Source of the DNA: UBA2241 sp963777895
Lineage (GTDB): Bacteria > Actinomycetota > Thermoleophilia > UBA2241
Reading direction: 5' to 3'
NCBI GenBank assembly: GCA_963777895.1
Contig: CAVZSF010000001.1
Location: 1-64,000, forward strand
DNA: 64,000 nt
Under the pieces are notes generated by a model. The model saw only the letters and a list, made by a program, of their open reading frames with translations. It made no database searches and was not told the DNA's origin. Below, one piece after another: positions 43,998 to 53,850 of the stretch (position 1 is the first letter of the stretch; each line of letters opens with the position of its first letter). A program made the translations under genes and the position numbers.

Positions 43998-46389
43998 CTA
44001 ACGGGCCGCAGGGGCTCCCCCGTGAGCCGGCGCCCGGAAGGGCGGCAGCGCGTCGGCGGCGGGGCGGGCGGCGCGCACGCCCTCGAGGGCGTCGTCCGCG
44101 AGGCCGCCGCGACGGCCGGCCGGCCGTTCTGCGGGGCTCTCGCCGGCCGTGCCCTGCTCGCCGGCCACAGGCTGACGGCCTTCGACGCTCACGTTCGGCA
44201 GCCACTGCAGCCAGCTCGGCAGCCACCAGTTCCAGTCACCGAGGAGCTCCATCGCGGCAGGGACGATGATGGTCCGCACGACGGTGGCGTCGATGAAGAT
44301 CGCGACCGCGAGGCCGAAGCCCATCTGCTGGAACTGGACCATGTCGCCTGCCGCCATGCCGCCGAAGACGCAGACCATGATCGCGGCGGCGCCGGTGATT
44401 ATGCTCGCCGTCCTGCCGACCCCGTGAGCAACCGCTTCCCGCGTGTCGCCCGTGTGGTCGTAGCGCTCCTTGATGCGGCTCAGCAGGAAGACCTGGTAGT
44501 CCATCGAGAGCCCGAAGAGCAGGCTGAAGAGGAAGAGCGGCACCCAGGCCTCGATGGTGTCGACCTGTGTGAAGCCCAGCAGGTCGGCGCCGACGCCCTT
44601 CTGGAAGACCAGCACGAGGATGCCGTAGGAGGCGGCCACCGAGAGCAGGTTCATGAGGATGGCCTTGGCCGGGATGACCACTGAGCGGAAGGCGACCAGC
44701 AGAAGCAGGAAGCTGAGGCTCAGGACCACGGCCAGCGCGATGGGCAGCCAGTGATCGAAGAATTCCAGGTAGTCGACGACGCCCGGCCGTCGCGCCCGTG
44801 ATGTACACGTGCGAGGCGGTGACGCCGAAGGCGGCCGGCACGACGCTCTCACGCAGATGCTTGATGACGTTCTGCGTCGCCTCGGCGGCAGGATCGCCGG
44901 CGAGCGGCACCGAGATCACGGTCAGATCGCCGCTCTTGCCGACGGCGACCTGTGTCGGCCCGAAGCGGCCATCGGCCTTGAGCGCGGCCTCGAGGCGGGC
45001 GATGCCGTCCTTGACGGCCGTCGCGCCCGCCTGCCCGTCGACGACGATCTGCACGGGGTTGGCCTTACCCAGACTGAAGTCGCGGTCGAGGATCTTCCAG
45101 CCCTGGACGGCGTACTGGTCGTCCGGGTACCCGGCCGCCGACGAGCCCGTGCTACCGGTCTGCATGAAGACGATGGGCGAGGCGGCCAGCAGGAGCAGGG
45201 TCACGGCAGTGGCGAGCCAGCGCACGGGACGACGCATGATGCTGTGGGAGAGGCGCTCCCAGACGCCCTCGTGGCCATGGGCACGGCGTGTGGCCATGCG
45301 CCCGATGAGCGGAACGCGGAGGGCGTTCACGCGGTCGCCCAGCAGGCTGAGCACCGCCGGCAGCAGGATGAGCGACGTCAGTAGTGTGGTGATGACGACC
45401 AGCATCACACCGACGCCCATGCTGATCGTGATGTCGACCGGCACGATCGCCATGCCGAGCATGGCGAGCACCACGGTCATACCGCTGAAGAAGATGGCAC
45501 GGTTGGCGCTGGCGCCGGTGGCGGCGATGGCGTCGATCTTCTCGAGGCCGCGGGCGCGCTCTTCACGGTAGCGGCTCACGATGAACAGTGTGTAGTCGAT
45601 ACCGACGGCCAGGCCCATCATGGTCAGGATGTTCAGCACGAAGATGTTCATGGGGTAGATCTGGCCGATGAGCCCCGTGAGCGTCAGCGCCAGGACGATG
45701 CTGATGATGCTGAGTACGAGGGGCATGACGGCGGCCAGCACCGCGCCGAAAACGACCACCAGCACGACGAGTGCGACCGGGACGCCGAAGATCTCGGCCT
45801 TCTCCATATCGCTCTTGGCGAGCTCGGTGCCCATCTGGTTCAGACTGGCCTCGCCGGTCTGGGCGAGGGTGAAGCCGTCGCCGCTGCTGGCAGAGACCAG
45901 GCGGTGCAGCGGAGCCACGTTCTCAAGAGCACGGTCGGTGTCGCCGGCCAGCACGACGGCGACGAGGGTGGAGCGCTTGTCCTGAGACACCATCGTCGGG
46001 TCGCCGGTCTGGTAGTAGGTCGAAGCGGCTTCGATGACCTTGGGGCCGAGCCCCTGGATCTTGCCGGCGAGGTCCGTCACGTAGGCTTTGTAGGCGGGAT
46101 CGTCGACGGTCCCTGTGGCGGACCGCACGATGACGAAGTCCGTCAATCTCCGTTCGCCGGTCATGCGGTCGGCGATGAGCTGGTCCGCGACGGCGCTGTC
46201 GGGCTGCTCACCGTGCTGCTTCATCTCGGACGTGAGGCCGCTGCCGAGCAGCGAGCTCATGCTGAGGACGGCGACGACGATGATCGTGAGCCAGATGCCC
46301 ATCGTGCGCCACGGGTGCGTGGCGCTGCTGCGGGCGAGGCGCTCGGTGAAACCGGCGCCAGCCTTGCGAAGTGTGGTCCTGCGTGCCAT
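43998..46389 (-). CDS. MMPL-family transporter (frameshifted)
   Basis: About 797 residues, two six-span halves with large outer loops. FVLNILTMMGLAVGIDYTLFIVSRYREER and LFSLLFGLSMDYQVFLLSRIKERYDHTG carry the two GxxxDY motifs. The frame is lost near 44785-44790 between YITGATAG and VVDYLEFFDHWLPIAL; both sides are well conserved. Start ATG 46389 follows GGGGGAGAG. The C-terminal 70 residues are low-complexity and probably cytoplasmic. Similar in order to the MMPL at 35854, but without a TetR partner; instead a large hairpin lies about 120 bases upstream. Confidence 0.88.
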
Positions 46390-46867
46390 TTCTCTCCCCC
46401 TTGGATCTGGTGGCTGATTCGTTGGGAGAAGGCTATGGCCGGGGGCTCGGACGCACGTCGCCCGAGGGGGGGAACTTCGGCGGCGCGGCGGGGGGATTGC
46501 GGCGGCGGGCGGCGTCACCCCGGGGGTGGAGCGGCGAAGGCCGCCTCCCCCTCAGGGGTGACGCCGCCTCCTTCCACAGGGTGACGCACAGGCTCGAGGC
46601 CCTGCTCAGTTCTCGCCGTCCGCTTCGAGCACCCGTGCGCGATGAACGGCTTGCGCGGACGTGACGCGAAGACGGCCGACCGGCGCCACCACCCTACGGC
46701 GCTGTCGGCCAGGCCCGGGTAGGTGCGGCTCCCGTCCGAGCGTTGCTCGGCCCAGACGGCGCCGTTCGGCGCGAGGACGGCCGCCAACGGATTTGGGCTG
46801 CCGCTCCCGGTGGGTATGGAGAAGGCACGCGGTCGCGCAAGGCGGCCGGAGCAGGCAGGAGGAGATC
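46390..46867. other. 478-bp intergenic region without a clear gene
   Basis: Both short ORFs on the minus strand (for example around 46610-46790, with VWAEQRSDGSRTYPGLADSA) lack a ribosome site and recognisable homology, although a shifted continuation (VGRLRVTSAQAVHRARVLEADGEN) could be a decayed or frameshifted small gene. The region also holds the long hairpin at 46508-46568. Ribosome site AGGAGGAG for the next gene is at its right edge. Confidence 0.4.
46508..46568. promoter_or_regulatory. Large two-tier inverted repeat upstream of mmpL2
   Basis: GGCGGCGTCACCCC (46508-46521) is exactly complementary to 46555-46568; inside are a G-rich arm starting 46522 and C-rich arm ending 46550 that can extend the stem with bulges. 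It lies in the 5' region of the MMPL gene (start 46389) and may be a leader attenuator, a repressor site or the terminator of an unseen transcript. Confidence 0.45.
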
Positions 46868-47275
46868 ATGAGCGTCGGTGCGAGTCTCAAAGGGACCGTT
46901 GAGCGGTGGTTCGAGGCCTTCGGGACGAGGGACTCGCGTGTGATCGGCGACCTGGTCGACGCCGAGCCCGTGCCCGCCCGGCACGCCCCGCCGGCCTGCG
47001 ACCTGTGCGGCCGCCGGCTGTTGCTGGGCGAGCCGCTGAACCGCTTCCGCAAGGACGACGGCGTGGTCGTCATCTGCCCGGTCTGCGAGCCGGAGGCCCT
47101 GCTCGTCGGGTACGTGCGGCTGCCCTCCGAACGCGACCCGGCGCGCTGGTACACGGTGGACGGGCAGGTGATGCGCGTGGAGCGCCCTGTGGCGGTCGCC
47201 GCGCTGTCCGAGCCCGAGGGCGATGCGTCCGCCAGCGGGTCGCGCCGCCGCAAGCGGCTGAAGACGGCCGCGTAG
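46868..47275 (+). CDS. Zinc-ribbon protein of unknown function
   Basis: A 135-residue protein with a four-cysteine knot: ACDLCGRRLLLGEPLNRFRK, then VVVICPVCEPEALLVGYVRL, that is C-x2-C ... C-x2-C, expected to bind zinc. The C-terminus is Ser/Arg/Lys-rich (SGSRRRKRLKTAA) and could touch nucleic acid. ATG 46868 follows GGAGGAG. No known family recognised. Confidence 0.65.
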   Translation: MSVGASLKGTVERWFEAFGTRDSRVIGDLVDAEPVPARHAPPACDLCGRRLLLGEPLNRFRKDDGVVVICPVCEPEALLVGYVRLPSERDPARWYTVDGQVMRVERPVAVAALSEPEGDASASGSRRRKRLKTAA

Positions 47276-47319
47276 CCGCCGGCGGCGGCGCGGCCGTCAG
47301 CCGCGGCGACCTCAGCGCG

Positions 47320-47745
47320 CTACCAGACGAGCTCGCGGCGCTCGCCCTCGATGCCGACGATGCCGGTGATGTCCTGCATCGTCTCCAGCATCCCGCGGTA
47401 CACGCCATCGCGGTCGCGTGCGGCCGTATACGTGCGCATGATCAGACGGTCCTCTTCCCAGTTCCAGAAGACGGCGACATCCTTCTCGCCGGCACGGAAG
47501 GCGGCGTCCATCGTGTCGATGGTCGGCCGCGACGCCGGGGCGTGGCACTCGTTCACGTGGCGCCCGATCCATTTGGGGTCGCAGTCGACGAAATCCTCGC
47601 CGCGCCAGTAGAGCATCGTCCCGCGCTCGTCCATCAGCGAGACCTGCACGGGCAGCGCCTCGATGAGCAGCGTGCGCTGCTCGGCCGTGAGCGAACCGGC
47701 CTCGGGAAGGGCGACCGTCTCGCCGCTGTGTGGTTCGTGGCCCAC
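47320..47745 (-). CDS. Single-domain PAS protein (DUF438 C-terminal type)
   Basis: A 141-residue protein made of one PAS-like domain: LPVQVSLMDERGTMLYWRGED, IGRHVNECHAPASRPTIDTM, FRAGEKDVAVFWNWEEDRLIM, and DGVYRGMLETMQDITGIVGIEGERRELVW. The NECHAPAS and QDITxIxxIEGExR blocks match the PAS module that ends DUF438 proteins; the histidine in ECHAP may be a haem or metal ligand. Here the module stands alone, without the N-terminal hemerythrin-like part. It follows the SGNH gene on the same strand by 31 bases. Confidence 0.7.
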   Translation of the reverse strand: MGHEPHSGETVALPEAGSLTAEQRTLLIEALPVQVSLMDERGTMLYWRGEDFVDCDPKWIGRHVNECHAPASRPTIDTMDAAFRAGEKDVAVFWNWEEDRLIMRTYTAARDRDGVYRGMLETMQDITGIVGIEGERRELVW

Positions 47746-47776
47746 GTCATCCTCCGTCCATCGTGCTTTGCTTTCG

Positions 47777-48376
47777 TCAGTCTCGGCTAAGGTCCGCGAT
47801 CGCCTGCGAGAGCGCCTGGGCGACCACCTCCGCCCCGGCCTCCGAGAGGTGGACGCCGTCGATGGTGAAGCTGACTGCGGTCTTGCTTGCGGCGCGCGTC
47901 GCGGCGAACGCCGGGGCGAGGTCGAGCAGGGCCGCGCGCGGCTCCGCCGCGACGGCGGCCGTCACGACCTCGCCCACATCGGCCACACGGCGCGCCCAAG
48001 CCTCGTCGAGCTCGTCGGCGACCACGGGAGGCAGACAGAGCGCCTGCGGCGCGCGTTCCAGGGCGAACACGAGGAGGCGACGATAGACGAGCGCGAGCTG
48101 GTCGAGCGTCGCCTCCCAGGTCACCGGCTCGTAGGCCTCCAGCACCCAGGACGTCCAAGGGCCCATCGCGGCGTCGTTGGTGCCGATCCAGATGACGGCG
48201 AGGTCACACGGCTCGACGCCGTTGACCTGCAGGCGCGTGTAGAGGTCGGCGACCGAATCGCCCGCACGGCCGTGGTTGAGCAGCTCGTGCCGAGGCGACC
48301 GTCGCCGGAGAAGGCGAAAGTACGACGCGCCGGGAAGCCCCTCCGTCAGACTGTCACCCAGGAACGCGATCCGCAC
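47777..48376 (-). CDS. SGNH/GDSL hydrolase
   Basis: A 199-residue esterase/lipase-fold hydrolase. Block I FLGDSLTEGLPG has the catalytic Ser, block II the glycine in NHGRAGDSV, block III IGTND, and block V DGVHLSEAG the catalytic Asp and His. No signal peptide, so cytosolic. The start at 48376 is the first ATG before block I. Likely acts on acyl or acetyl esters; the physiological substrate is unknown. Confidence 0.88.
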   Translation of the reverse strand: MRIAFLGDSLTEGLPGASYFRLLRRRSPRHELLNHGRAGDSVADLYTRLQVNGVEPCDLAVIWIGTNDAAMGPWTSWVLEAYEPVTWEATLDQLALVYRRLLVFALERAPQALCLPPVVADELDEAWARRVADVGEVVTAAVAAEPRAALLDLAPAFAATRAASKTAVSFTIDGVHLSEAGAEVVAQALSQAIADLSRD

Positions 48377-48556
48377 GTACTCTCCCCCTCATCGCTGCCG
48401 GCCTTGCGCCGCGACGCCGCCGCTTGACTGTGACGCGGCCGCCCCGCCCAGTGAGCGCTGCGAGGCCATCCGCCGCCATTATCCGGAAGCGCGCGGCATG
48501 GGTCGAGGGGGAACGCGAGGCGCGCAGGAGCAGGTGGGGCTGACGGGACCCGCGTC

Positions 48557-48587
48557 GGCGGGCGACCGGCTTGGCCGGTCGCCCGCC
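48557..48587 (-). terminator. 14-bp perfect hairpin after the giant secreted gene
   Basis: GGCGGGCGACCGGC (48557-48570) pairs exactly with 48574-48587 around TTG, 15 bases beyond the stop of the gene on the minus strand. Confidence 0.6.
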
Positions 48588-48601
48588 CGAAAGGCGGTCT
48601 C

Positions 48602-51600
48602 TCAGAAGATCCTGACGTACTTGTAGGGGCTGACCGAGGCCAGGTGCGTCGGGTCGCCGTTGAACTTGGCGACGATGCGGTACTTGCCGCGCGCGGACGG
48701 CTTCCACGACCAGGTGTACTTGCTCGTCGACGTCAACGATCGGGTCGAGCCCTTCACCTTGACCCACTTGGTCGACTTGTACTTGTAGACCGTCACGACG
48801 ACCTTGCCGCGGGTCGTCTTGTCGTCGAGCGTGTAGTGGTTGGGCGTCACCGCGCCCTTCACGTAGACCGTTCGGCCGAGCTTGTAGAGGTAGTACTTGC
48901 CGCTACGGCTGTTGTACCTGGCGACGGCGATCGAGACCTTGCTCTTGACGTCGACCCTCACGCCCGCGGAGGCCGGCGGGTAGACGACGGTGTCGATCGT
49001 CCCGCCGGCCCACTCGGCGCGGTAGCTCGTGACCGCGGCCGGCTTGACCGGGTAGGTGAAGGTGCCGTCGGCCAACGTTGTGACCGTGCCGAGGGTCGTG
49101 TAGCCGGTCGCGTCGGCCGCGTGCGCCTTGATCGTCACGGTCTGGCCGGCGAGCGGTGTGGCGTTGCCGTCGTCGGCCACGAGCGGCGTCGGATCGCTGA
49201 AGAGGGTGCCGTTCAGCGTCGTCGAGGCGCCGTAGACGAGCAGCGTCTTCGCCGCGGCCAGCGTCATCTGCGCCGGGGTCGTCGTGCTCGTGTAGGTGGC
49301 CCCGAGGCTCTTGATCTTGGGCGTCACGGCCCCGTCGCTTGTCAGGTCGATGACGGCGACGAGCTTCGCTCCGAGCGGCGCGGCGCCGGCGAGCGGGATG
49401 CTCGTCGCGCCGCCGGTCAGGGTCTGCGGTCCGATGATGCGGGCGCCGGCGTCGTCCTCGATCGTGACGCTGACGCCGGCGCCGCCGGGGATGTCGGCGT
49501 CGAGGGTGAGGTCTCCCCACGACAGCAGGTACAGACCCTCGGGCGGCCCGATGGGCAGCGTCACCGCGCGGCCGCTTGCCGGGAACTGGACCGGCGCGTG
49601 GTTCACGGTGAGGTCGTCCAGCGTCGGGCTCGCCGCCGGATCGGAGCTGGTCATGCGCACCTGCCACCGCATGTCCTCGACGGTGAGCAGGAAGGGCAGG
49701 TCGGTGTCGCTCGTGACCGGGAAGGCGTTCGACCAATCGCCCGACAGGGTCGGGTAGTAGCTCACCCAGACCTGGGCGTCCGTGCCGGCCGGCTGCGTCG
49801 CCGGGGACCACAGGATGCGGCGCCAGTCGCGCGCCTCGGTGTTGTCCAGCAGGAACTCGGCGGTGCCCCCTTCGAGATAGCCGGGCCCCGCCGCAGTCGC
49901 CTTGCCGATCCGGGTCCATCCGAACCGGTCGATGCCCGTGAAGAGCAGTCCTTCGCCCTGGCCGACCGGGCCCGCGGAGCACGGCTCGACGCCGCCCTCG
50001 GCGAAGTCGTAGGCGGCCGTCGACTCCGTCATCACGACGCCCTGCTTGGTCCACGTCGTCCCGTCGGGCGAGGTCGCGTACGCGATGCGGCTGACGCCGT
50101 CCTCGCCGATGGCTGCATAGAAGAGCCGCCAGCTGCCGTCGGCCATCTTGTGGGCGACCGGCTTGCGCAGGCCGCCGGCGTCGTACGTGCCCGGCGTCGG
50201 CGCGAGGATCTGGTGTGCCCCGCTCAGCGTCATCGGGTCCCCCGTCGCGCTCGCGGCGAGGCCGAGCGACCATACCCCGGCGGCGTTCTTGCCGGCATAG
50301 AAGACGGCGAGCGCAGGACCGTCGCGATACGCCCACGGGTCGGCCTGACCGGCGGCGTCGTAGAGCCCGCCGGAGGCAAGCACGGGCGCGGTAGCGGTCC
50401 GGGTTGAAGGTCCGAGGTCCTCGGACACGGCGTGCAGGCCGATTCGCGGCGTCGTGCCGGCGGCATTGAACGAGGTGTGCAGCACCCACCAGCCGCCGGC
50501 CGGGTTGGTGACGGGCGCCGGGCAAGCCACCCCGCCTTCGTCAAAGGTCCCTGCCGGCCCTGCGTCGATCAGCGTGGCGTGTGCATTGGCGTCGGTCCAC
50601 GTGAGGCCGTCGTCCGCCGACTGCATCACGCCGATGCGTTGCCTGAAGTCCGCCGCGTTCGTGCCCGTGTAGAAGCCGTAGACGCCGCTCCCCGGCGCCG
50701 GCACGGCCACGCCGCGCAGGTCGGCGACCTTCATCGAGTCGAGGGCCGTGCCCTGTTCGCCCAGTGTCAGCCAGGACTCGAAGAACGGGGCGCCGAGCGG
50801 TCCCGCGTACTTCTCCCATTGAGTGACCGAGTTTGGCTGCTTCTGGTACGCCAGACCGATGCGGTCGTGGTAGTTGCCGTTCGCGTCGGGGTTGTTGCCC
50901 ACGTACCACATCTTGTAGGGATGCACCGCATCGAGCGGGTCGTACAGGATCGCCGGTTGCGACACGTTCCAGCCGTCGAAGGCAGTGTCACCCCCGGCGG
51001 AGCTGAAGGCGATGTTGGTCGACGACCAGGTGATCCCGTCCGGGCTGTCCCCATTGATAAGCTTGCTCTGGATGTCGCCGCCGGCCACGATCTTGTTCGC
51101 GGTGAAGATCATGTGGAAGCCGTCGTCGTTGGTGCCCGGCGTGTCGAGGCCGGTTCGGACGACGGCAGGCGCGAACACTGCCTCCCCCTCGTTACCGGTC
51201 CCCACGTCGAAGACGACGCCGCCGCGGTCCCAGGTGATGCCATCGGTCGAGGTCGCGTAGGCGACGCGCTTGTTGTTGGAGTCGTCCGCCGTGTACCACA
51301 TGAAGTAGACGCCGTTGGCGATCAGCACGCAGGGGTGGGTGACGCGGTAGCTGTCCGCCATCCCGATCTTGCCGGGCGTGTAGACGGGCTGTGATTCTGT
51401 CGCGCCTTCGGGCACGTACTTCGTCCAGGTGCGTCCGTCGAGGGAGGTGGCGTAGCCGATGGAGCCACCGAGGTCACCCTCGCCGGCGTACCACATGCGG
51501 AAGGGCGCGGCGAGGTTCGTCTGGTCGTAGACCACGGTGGGCTTGCCGAGCTGGCGCGAATCGAACGAACCGGGAGCGCCGCGCTCGAGCACCGGCGTCG

Positions 51601-52138
51601 CCTCCTTCGTCCAGGTGAGGCCGTCGGTCGAGGTCGCCAGATAGATATTCTGGGCGAACTCGTTCTCGGGGACGCCCGTGTACCACATGTAGTAGGTGGT
51701 CCCGACGCGCTGCACGCACATGCCGCCCACGCCGAAGCCGTCCACGCTCAGGGGCAATGCCGGCTTCAGGACGGGATCGGTCTGGACGCGGCGGAAGGCC
51801 AGCGGCGAGCTCAGCAGTCTGAGGCTGCCGGGCGTCGCCGCGGCGTCGAGCGTCGAGAGGCCGACGAGGGTGCCGGGCGGTGCGGTCGTCCCCGTGAAGT
51901 TCGCCTGGCTCGTCCAGATGCTGGGTGTGGCGGCGCCCTTGGTCCTCAGCCGGACGCCGCCCAGCGCGTCGAGCACGACGTCCTTGCTGCGCACCTGGTC
52001 GAGGCCGGTGAGGTCCTGGAAACCGTCGTAATAGGCCGTGTCGGACTGGCTGACCGCCTGCGCCACGGCCCCGCAAAGCAGGGCGACCAGCAGCACGAGC
52101 AGGGGACCAAAGACGAGACGCACGAACGAGCGGCGCAT
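48602..52138 (-). CDS. Giant secreted glycosidase-like propeller protein
   Basis: An 1178-residue exported protein. The signal peptide is residues 1-28 (LVFGPLLVLLVALLCGAVAQA). The N-terminal 700 residues hold repeated blades of the GH43/GH32-like five-bladed propeller type: MWYTGVPENEFAQNIYLATS, DGLTWTKEATPVLERG, FRMWYAGEGDLGGSIGYATS, VYFMWYTADDSNNKRVAYAT, FHMIFTANKIVAGG, and two later copies of DGLTWTDAN and DGTTWTKQG. The C-terminal third carries a carbohydrate-binding-like/Ig-like set (VTVYKYKSTKWVKVKGST, YRIVAKFNGDPTHL). Catalytic acid residues of GH43 are not obvious, so it could be a glycan-binding rather than cleaving protein. ATG 52138 follows GGAGG; the longer ORF upstream is not supported. 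Confidence 0.8.
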   Translation of the reverse strand: MRRSFVRLVFGPLLVLLVALLCGAVAQAVSQSDTAYYDGFQDLTGLDQVRSKDVVLDALGGVRLRTKGAATPSIWTSQANFTGTTAPPGTLVGLSTLDAAATPGSLRLLSSPLAFRRVQTDPVLKPALPLSVDGFGVGGMCVQRVGTTYYMWYTGVPENEFAQNIYLATSTDGLTWTKEATPVLERGAPGSFDSRQLGKPTVVYDQTNLAAPFRMWYAGEGDLGGSIGYATSLDGRTWTKYVPEGATESQPVYTPGKIGMADSYRVTHPCVLIANGVYFMWYTADDSNNKRVAYATSTDGITWDRGGVVFDVGTGNEGEAVFAPAVVRTGLDTPGTNDDGFHMIFTANKIVAGGDIQSKLINGDSPDGITWSSTNIAFSSAGGDTAFDGWNVSQPAILYDPLDAVHPYKMWYVGNNPDANGNYHDRIGLAYQKQPNSVTQWEKYAGPLGAPFFESWLTLGEQGTALDSMKVADLRGVAVPAPGSGVYGFYTGTNAADFRQRIGVMQSADDGLTWTDANAHATLIDAGPAGTFDEGGVACPAPVTNPAGGWWVLHTSFNAAGTTPRIGLHAVSEDLGPSTRTATAPVLASGGLYDAAGQADPWAYRDGPALAVFYAGKNAAGVWSLGLAASATGDPMTLSGAHQILAPTPGTYDAGGLRKPVAHKMADGSWRLFYAAIGEDGVSRIAYATSPDGTTWTKQGVVMTESTAAYDFAEGGVEPCSAGPVGQGEGLLFTGIDRFGWTRIGKATAAGPGYLEGGTAEFLLDNTEARDWRRILWSPATQPAGTDAQVWVSYYPTLSGDWSNAFPVTSDTDLPFLLTVEDMRWQVRMTSSDPAASPTLDDLTVNHAPVQFPASGRAVTLPIGPPEGLYLLSWGDLTLDADIPGGAGVSVTIEDDAGARIIGPQTLTGGATSIPLAGAAPLGAKLVAVIDLTSDGAVTPKIKSLGATYTSTTTPAQMTLAAAKTLLVYGASTTLNGTLFSDPTPLVADDGNATPLAGQTVTIKAHAADATGYTTLGTVTTLADGTFTYPVKPAAVTSYRAEWAGGTIDTVVYPPASAGVRVDVKSKVSIAVARYNSRSGKYYLYKLGRTVYVKGAVTPNHYTLDDKTTRGKVVVTVYKYKSTKWVKVKGSTRSLTSTSKYTWSWKPSARGKYRIVAKFNGDPTHLASVSPYKYVRIF

Positions 52139-52339
52139 GGTGACCTCCACATCGGGTACGCGGGCGGCTCCCTCCGGGCCGCCGGCATCCATTCCTGTAT
52201 CGACGGGCAGAGTCCTGCCCTGAGGCTCGTCGCCGAGGCTGGCGACGGAAGTGCGTGCGATCGAGCCTGAGCCTCGACGCGAGACGCCCCACCGGACGCG
52301 TGCGTGATGCACTAGAGTTGCGGCGACGAAGGAGGCGTG

Positions 52340-52939
52340 ATGGCAGGGCAGGGCTGGCAGCTCTGGAGCGCACGCGGCATCCGACTGGCCGACCGGCTGC
52401 TGGTCGCGTACCTCGTGGTGTGGCTCGTCGTGGGCGTCCTGATCGGCGTCGACATCCGGCGCCAGGCAGAGTTGAGCGATCAGGTGACGCGCGTCGGCAC
52501 GGCGCTCAGCGACATCGGGGAGAGCCTGCAGGTCGTCGGCGGCCTGCCGCTCGTCGGCGGCAACATCGGCCGCCTCGCCGACCGCGTTGTGGAAGCGGCC
52601 GCCGACGTGCAGCGCAGCGGCGCGGACAGCCGGCAGTCGCTCGAGCGCATGGGGATCCTGGTCGGGGCCGCCTTCGTCGCCGTGCCGCTGATGCTGGTGC
52701 TGCCGGTCTACCTGCCGCTGCGCTTCGCCTGGCGGCGCGAGGTGGAGGCGGTCAGGGCGGCACTTCTGTCGGCCGACCCCGCGAGTCTCGATCGGCTGCT
52801 CGCGCGACGCGCGCTTGTGACCCTGCCGTACGAGCAGGTGCTCGGACCGGACGCGGCACCGCCGGGGGATCTCTCGCCGGAGGAGGCGCGCCGGCTGGCG
52901 GACGCCGAGCTGGCGCGCCTCGGGCTCGCACGTCCCTGA
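52340..52939 (+). CDS. Two-span membrane protein with coiled middle
   Basis: A 199-residue protein: LLVAYLVVWLVVGVLIGVDI as first span, a polar segment with VTRVGTALSDIGESLQVVGG and VVEAAADVQRSGADSRQSL outside, then ILVGAAFVAVPLMLVLPVYL as second span and a helical cytosolic tail with AALLSADPASLDRLLARRAL. No family recognised. AAGGAGG precedes; GTG 52337 or ATG 52340 may start it. Confidence 0.65.
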   Translation: MAGQGWQLWSARGIRLADRLLVAYLVVWLVVGVLIGVDIRRQAELSDQVTRVGTALSDIGESLQVVGGLPLVGGNIGRLADRVVEAAADVQRSGADSRQSLERMGILVGAAFVAVPLMLVLPVYLPLRFAWRREVEAVRAALLSADPASLDRLLARRALVTLPYEQVLGPDAAPPGDLSPEEARRLADAELARLGLARP

Positions 52940-52967
52940 CGCGCGGCGTCACGCGCCGGCTCCGCCG

Positions 52968-53597
52968 TCAGTAGGCGATGGCGACGCGCTGCCGTGCCCA
53001 ATGGCGCAACTCGAGCTCCTTGAGCAGGAAGTCGGCTGCGTCGCGCCTGCTGATGCGGTAGCCGCCGGGCAGGCTTTGGCCGGCCTCCGCCCTGTAGCGG
53101 CCAAGAGCCTCGCCGCTGGTCAGCCGCGGCAGGTGCACGATGGTCCAGTCGAGGTCGCTTCTCGCGATCGTCGCCTCTGCCGCCGCCAGTTCCTCGAACA
53201 GGCGGCGGTAGAGGAGCGGGCGCACGACCCTCGTGAAGTACGGCGGCAGATTGGGATCGTGAGGCTCGCCGGTCCCGCTGGCGGACAGCCAGAGGAGGCG
53301 CGAGCCGCTGAGCCCGCGCATCGCTGCGACGACGTTCGCGGCGACCCGTGCATGGATGCCCACGGGCCCCGGGAGCGCGCCTCTCTCCAGCGAGACGATC
53401 ACGGCGTTTTGACCACGGACGACACCTTCGAGATTCGCGAGGTCGAGCACGTCGCAGGTGACGACCCTGGCATGTTCGGGACCGTCTCCGCCGCCCGGCG
53501 GATCGACCGTCGCCGTCACGTCGTGGCCGCGGGCCGTGCCGCCTGCGACGAGACGTCGCCCGATACGGCCCTCCGACCCTATGATGAGCAGCTTCAC
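52968..53597 (-). CDS. NAD(P)-binding SDR-like protein
   Basis: A 209-residue atypical SDR. VKLLIIGSEGRIGRRLVAGG binds the cofactor, followed by DVLDLANLEGVVRGQNAVIVSL and LLWLSASGTGEPHDP, with a BLVRB/NmrA-like end (SDLDWTIVHLPRLTSGE; YRISRRDAADFLL). GTG 53597 after GGAGGTGC is the preferred start; the ORF begins 45 bases earlier without support. Candidate flavin or quinone reductase. Confidence 0.8.
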   Translation of the reverse strand: MKLLIIGSEGRIGRRLVAGGTARGHDVTATVDPPGGGDGPEHARVVTCDVLDLANLEGVVRGQNAVIVSLERGALPGPVGIHARVAANVVAAMRGLSGSRLLWLSASGTGEPHDPNLPPYFTRVVRPLLYRRLFEELAAAEATIARSDLDWTIVHLPRLTSGEALGRYRAEAGQSLPGGYRISRRDAADFLLKELELRHWARQRVAIAY

Positions 53598-53850
53598 CGC
53601 ACCTCCGACTACCGGACCCGCACGGTACCCTCCCACTATCACCGTACCGCACTAAGGAAGGCCTTAGGCCTCCTCCAGACGGATGTCCCATGCGGGGAGG
53701 CTGCGCCCAAGGGCGAACACGGGGGTGTGTGATCGTGGCCCGACGCCGGGGGCCCTCTGTCGCGCTTGCTGCGTGTCGGTGGCGACCCAAGTTCGCCCCG
53801 TGGCAGTGGTAGAGTCGGGCATCGTGGAGGGCCCTTGGGGACACGCAGCC

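Noticed and set aside
46606..47253. 215-residue minus-strand ORF upstream of the MMPL gene
   Set aside because: Mostly antisense to the zinc-ribbon gene, no homology; only the short stretch near 46610-46790 might be a relic.
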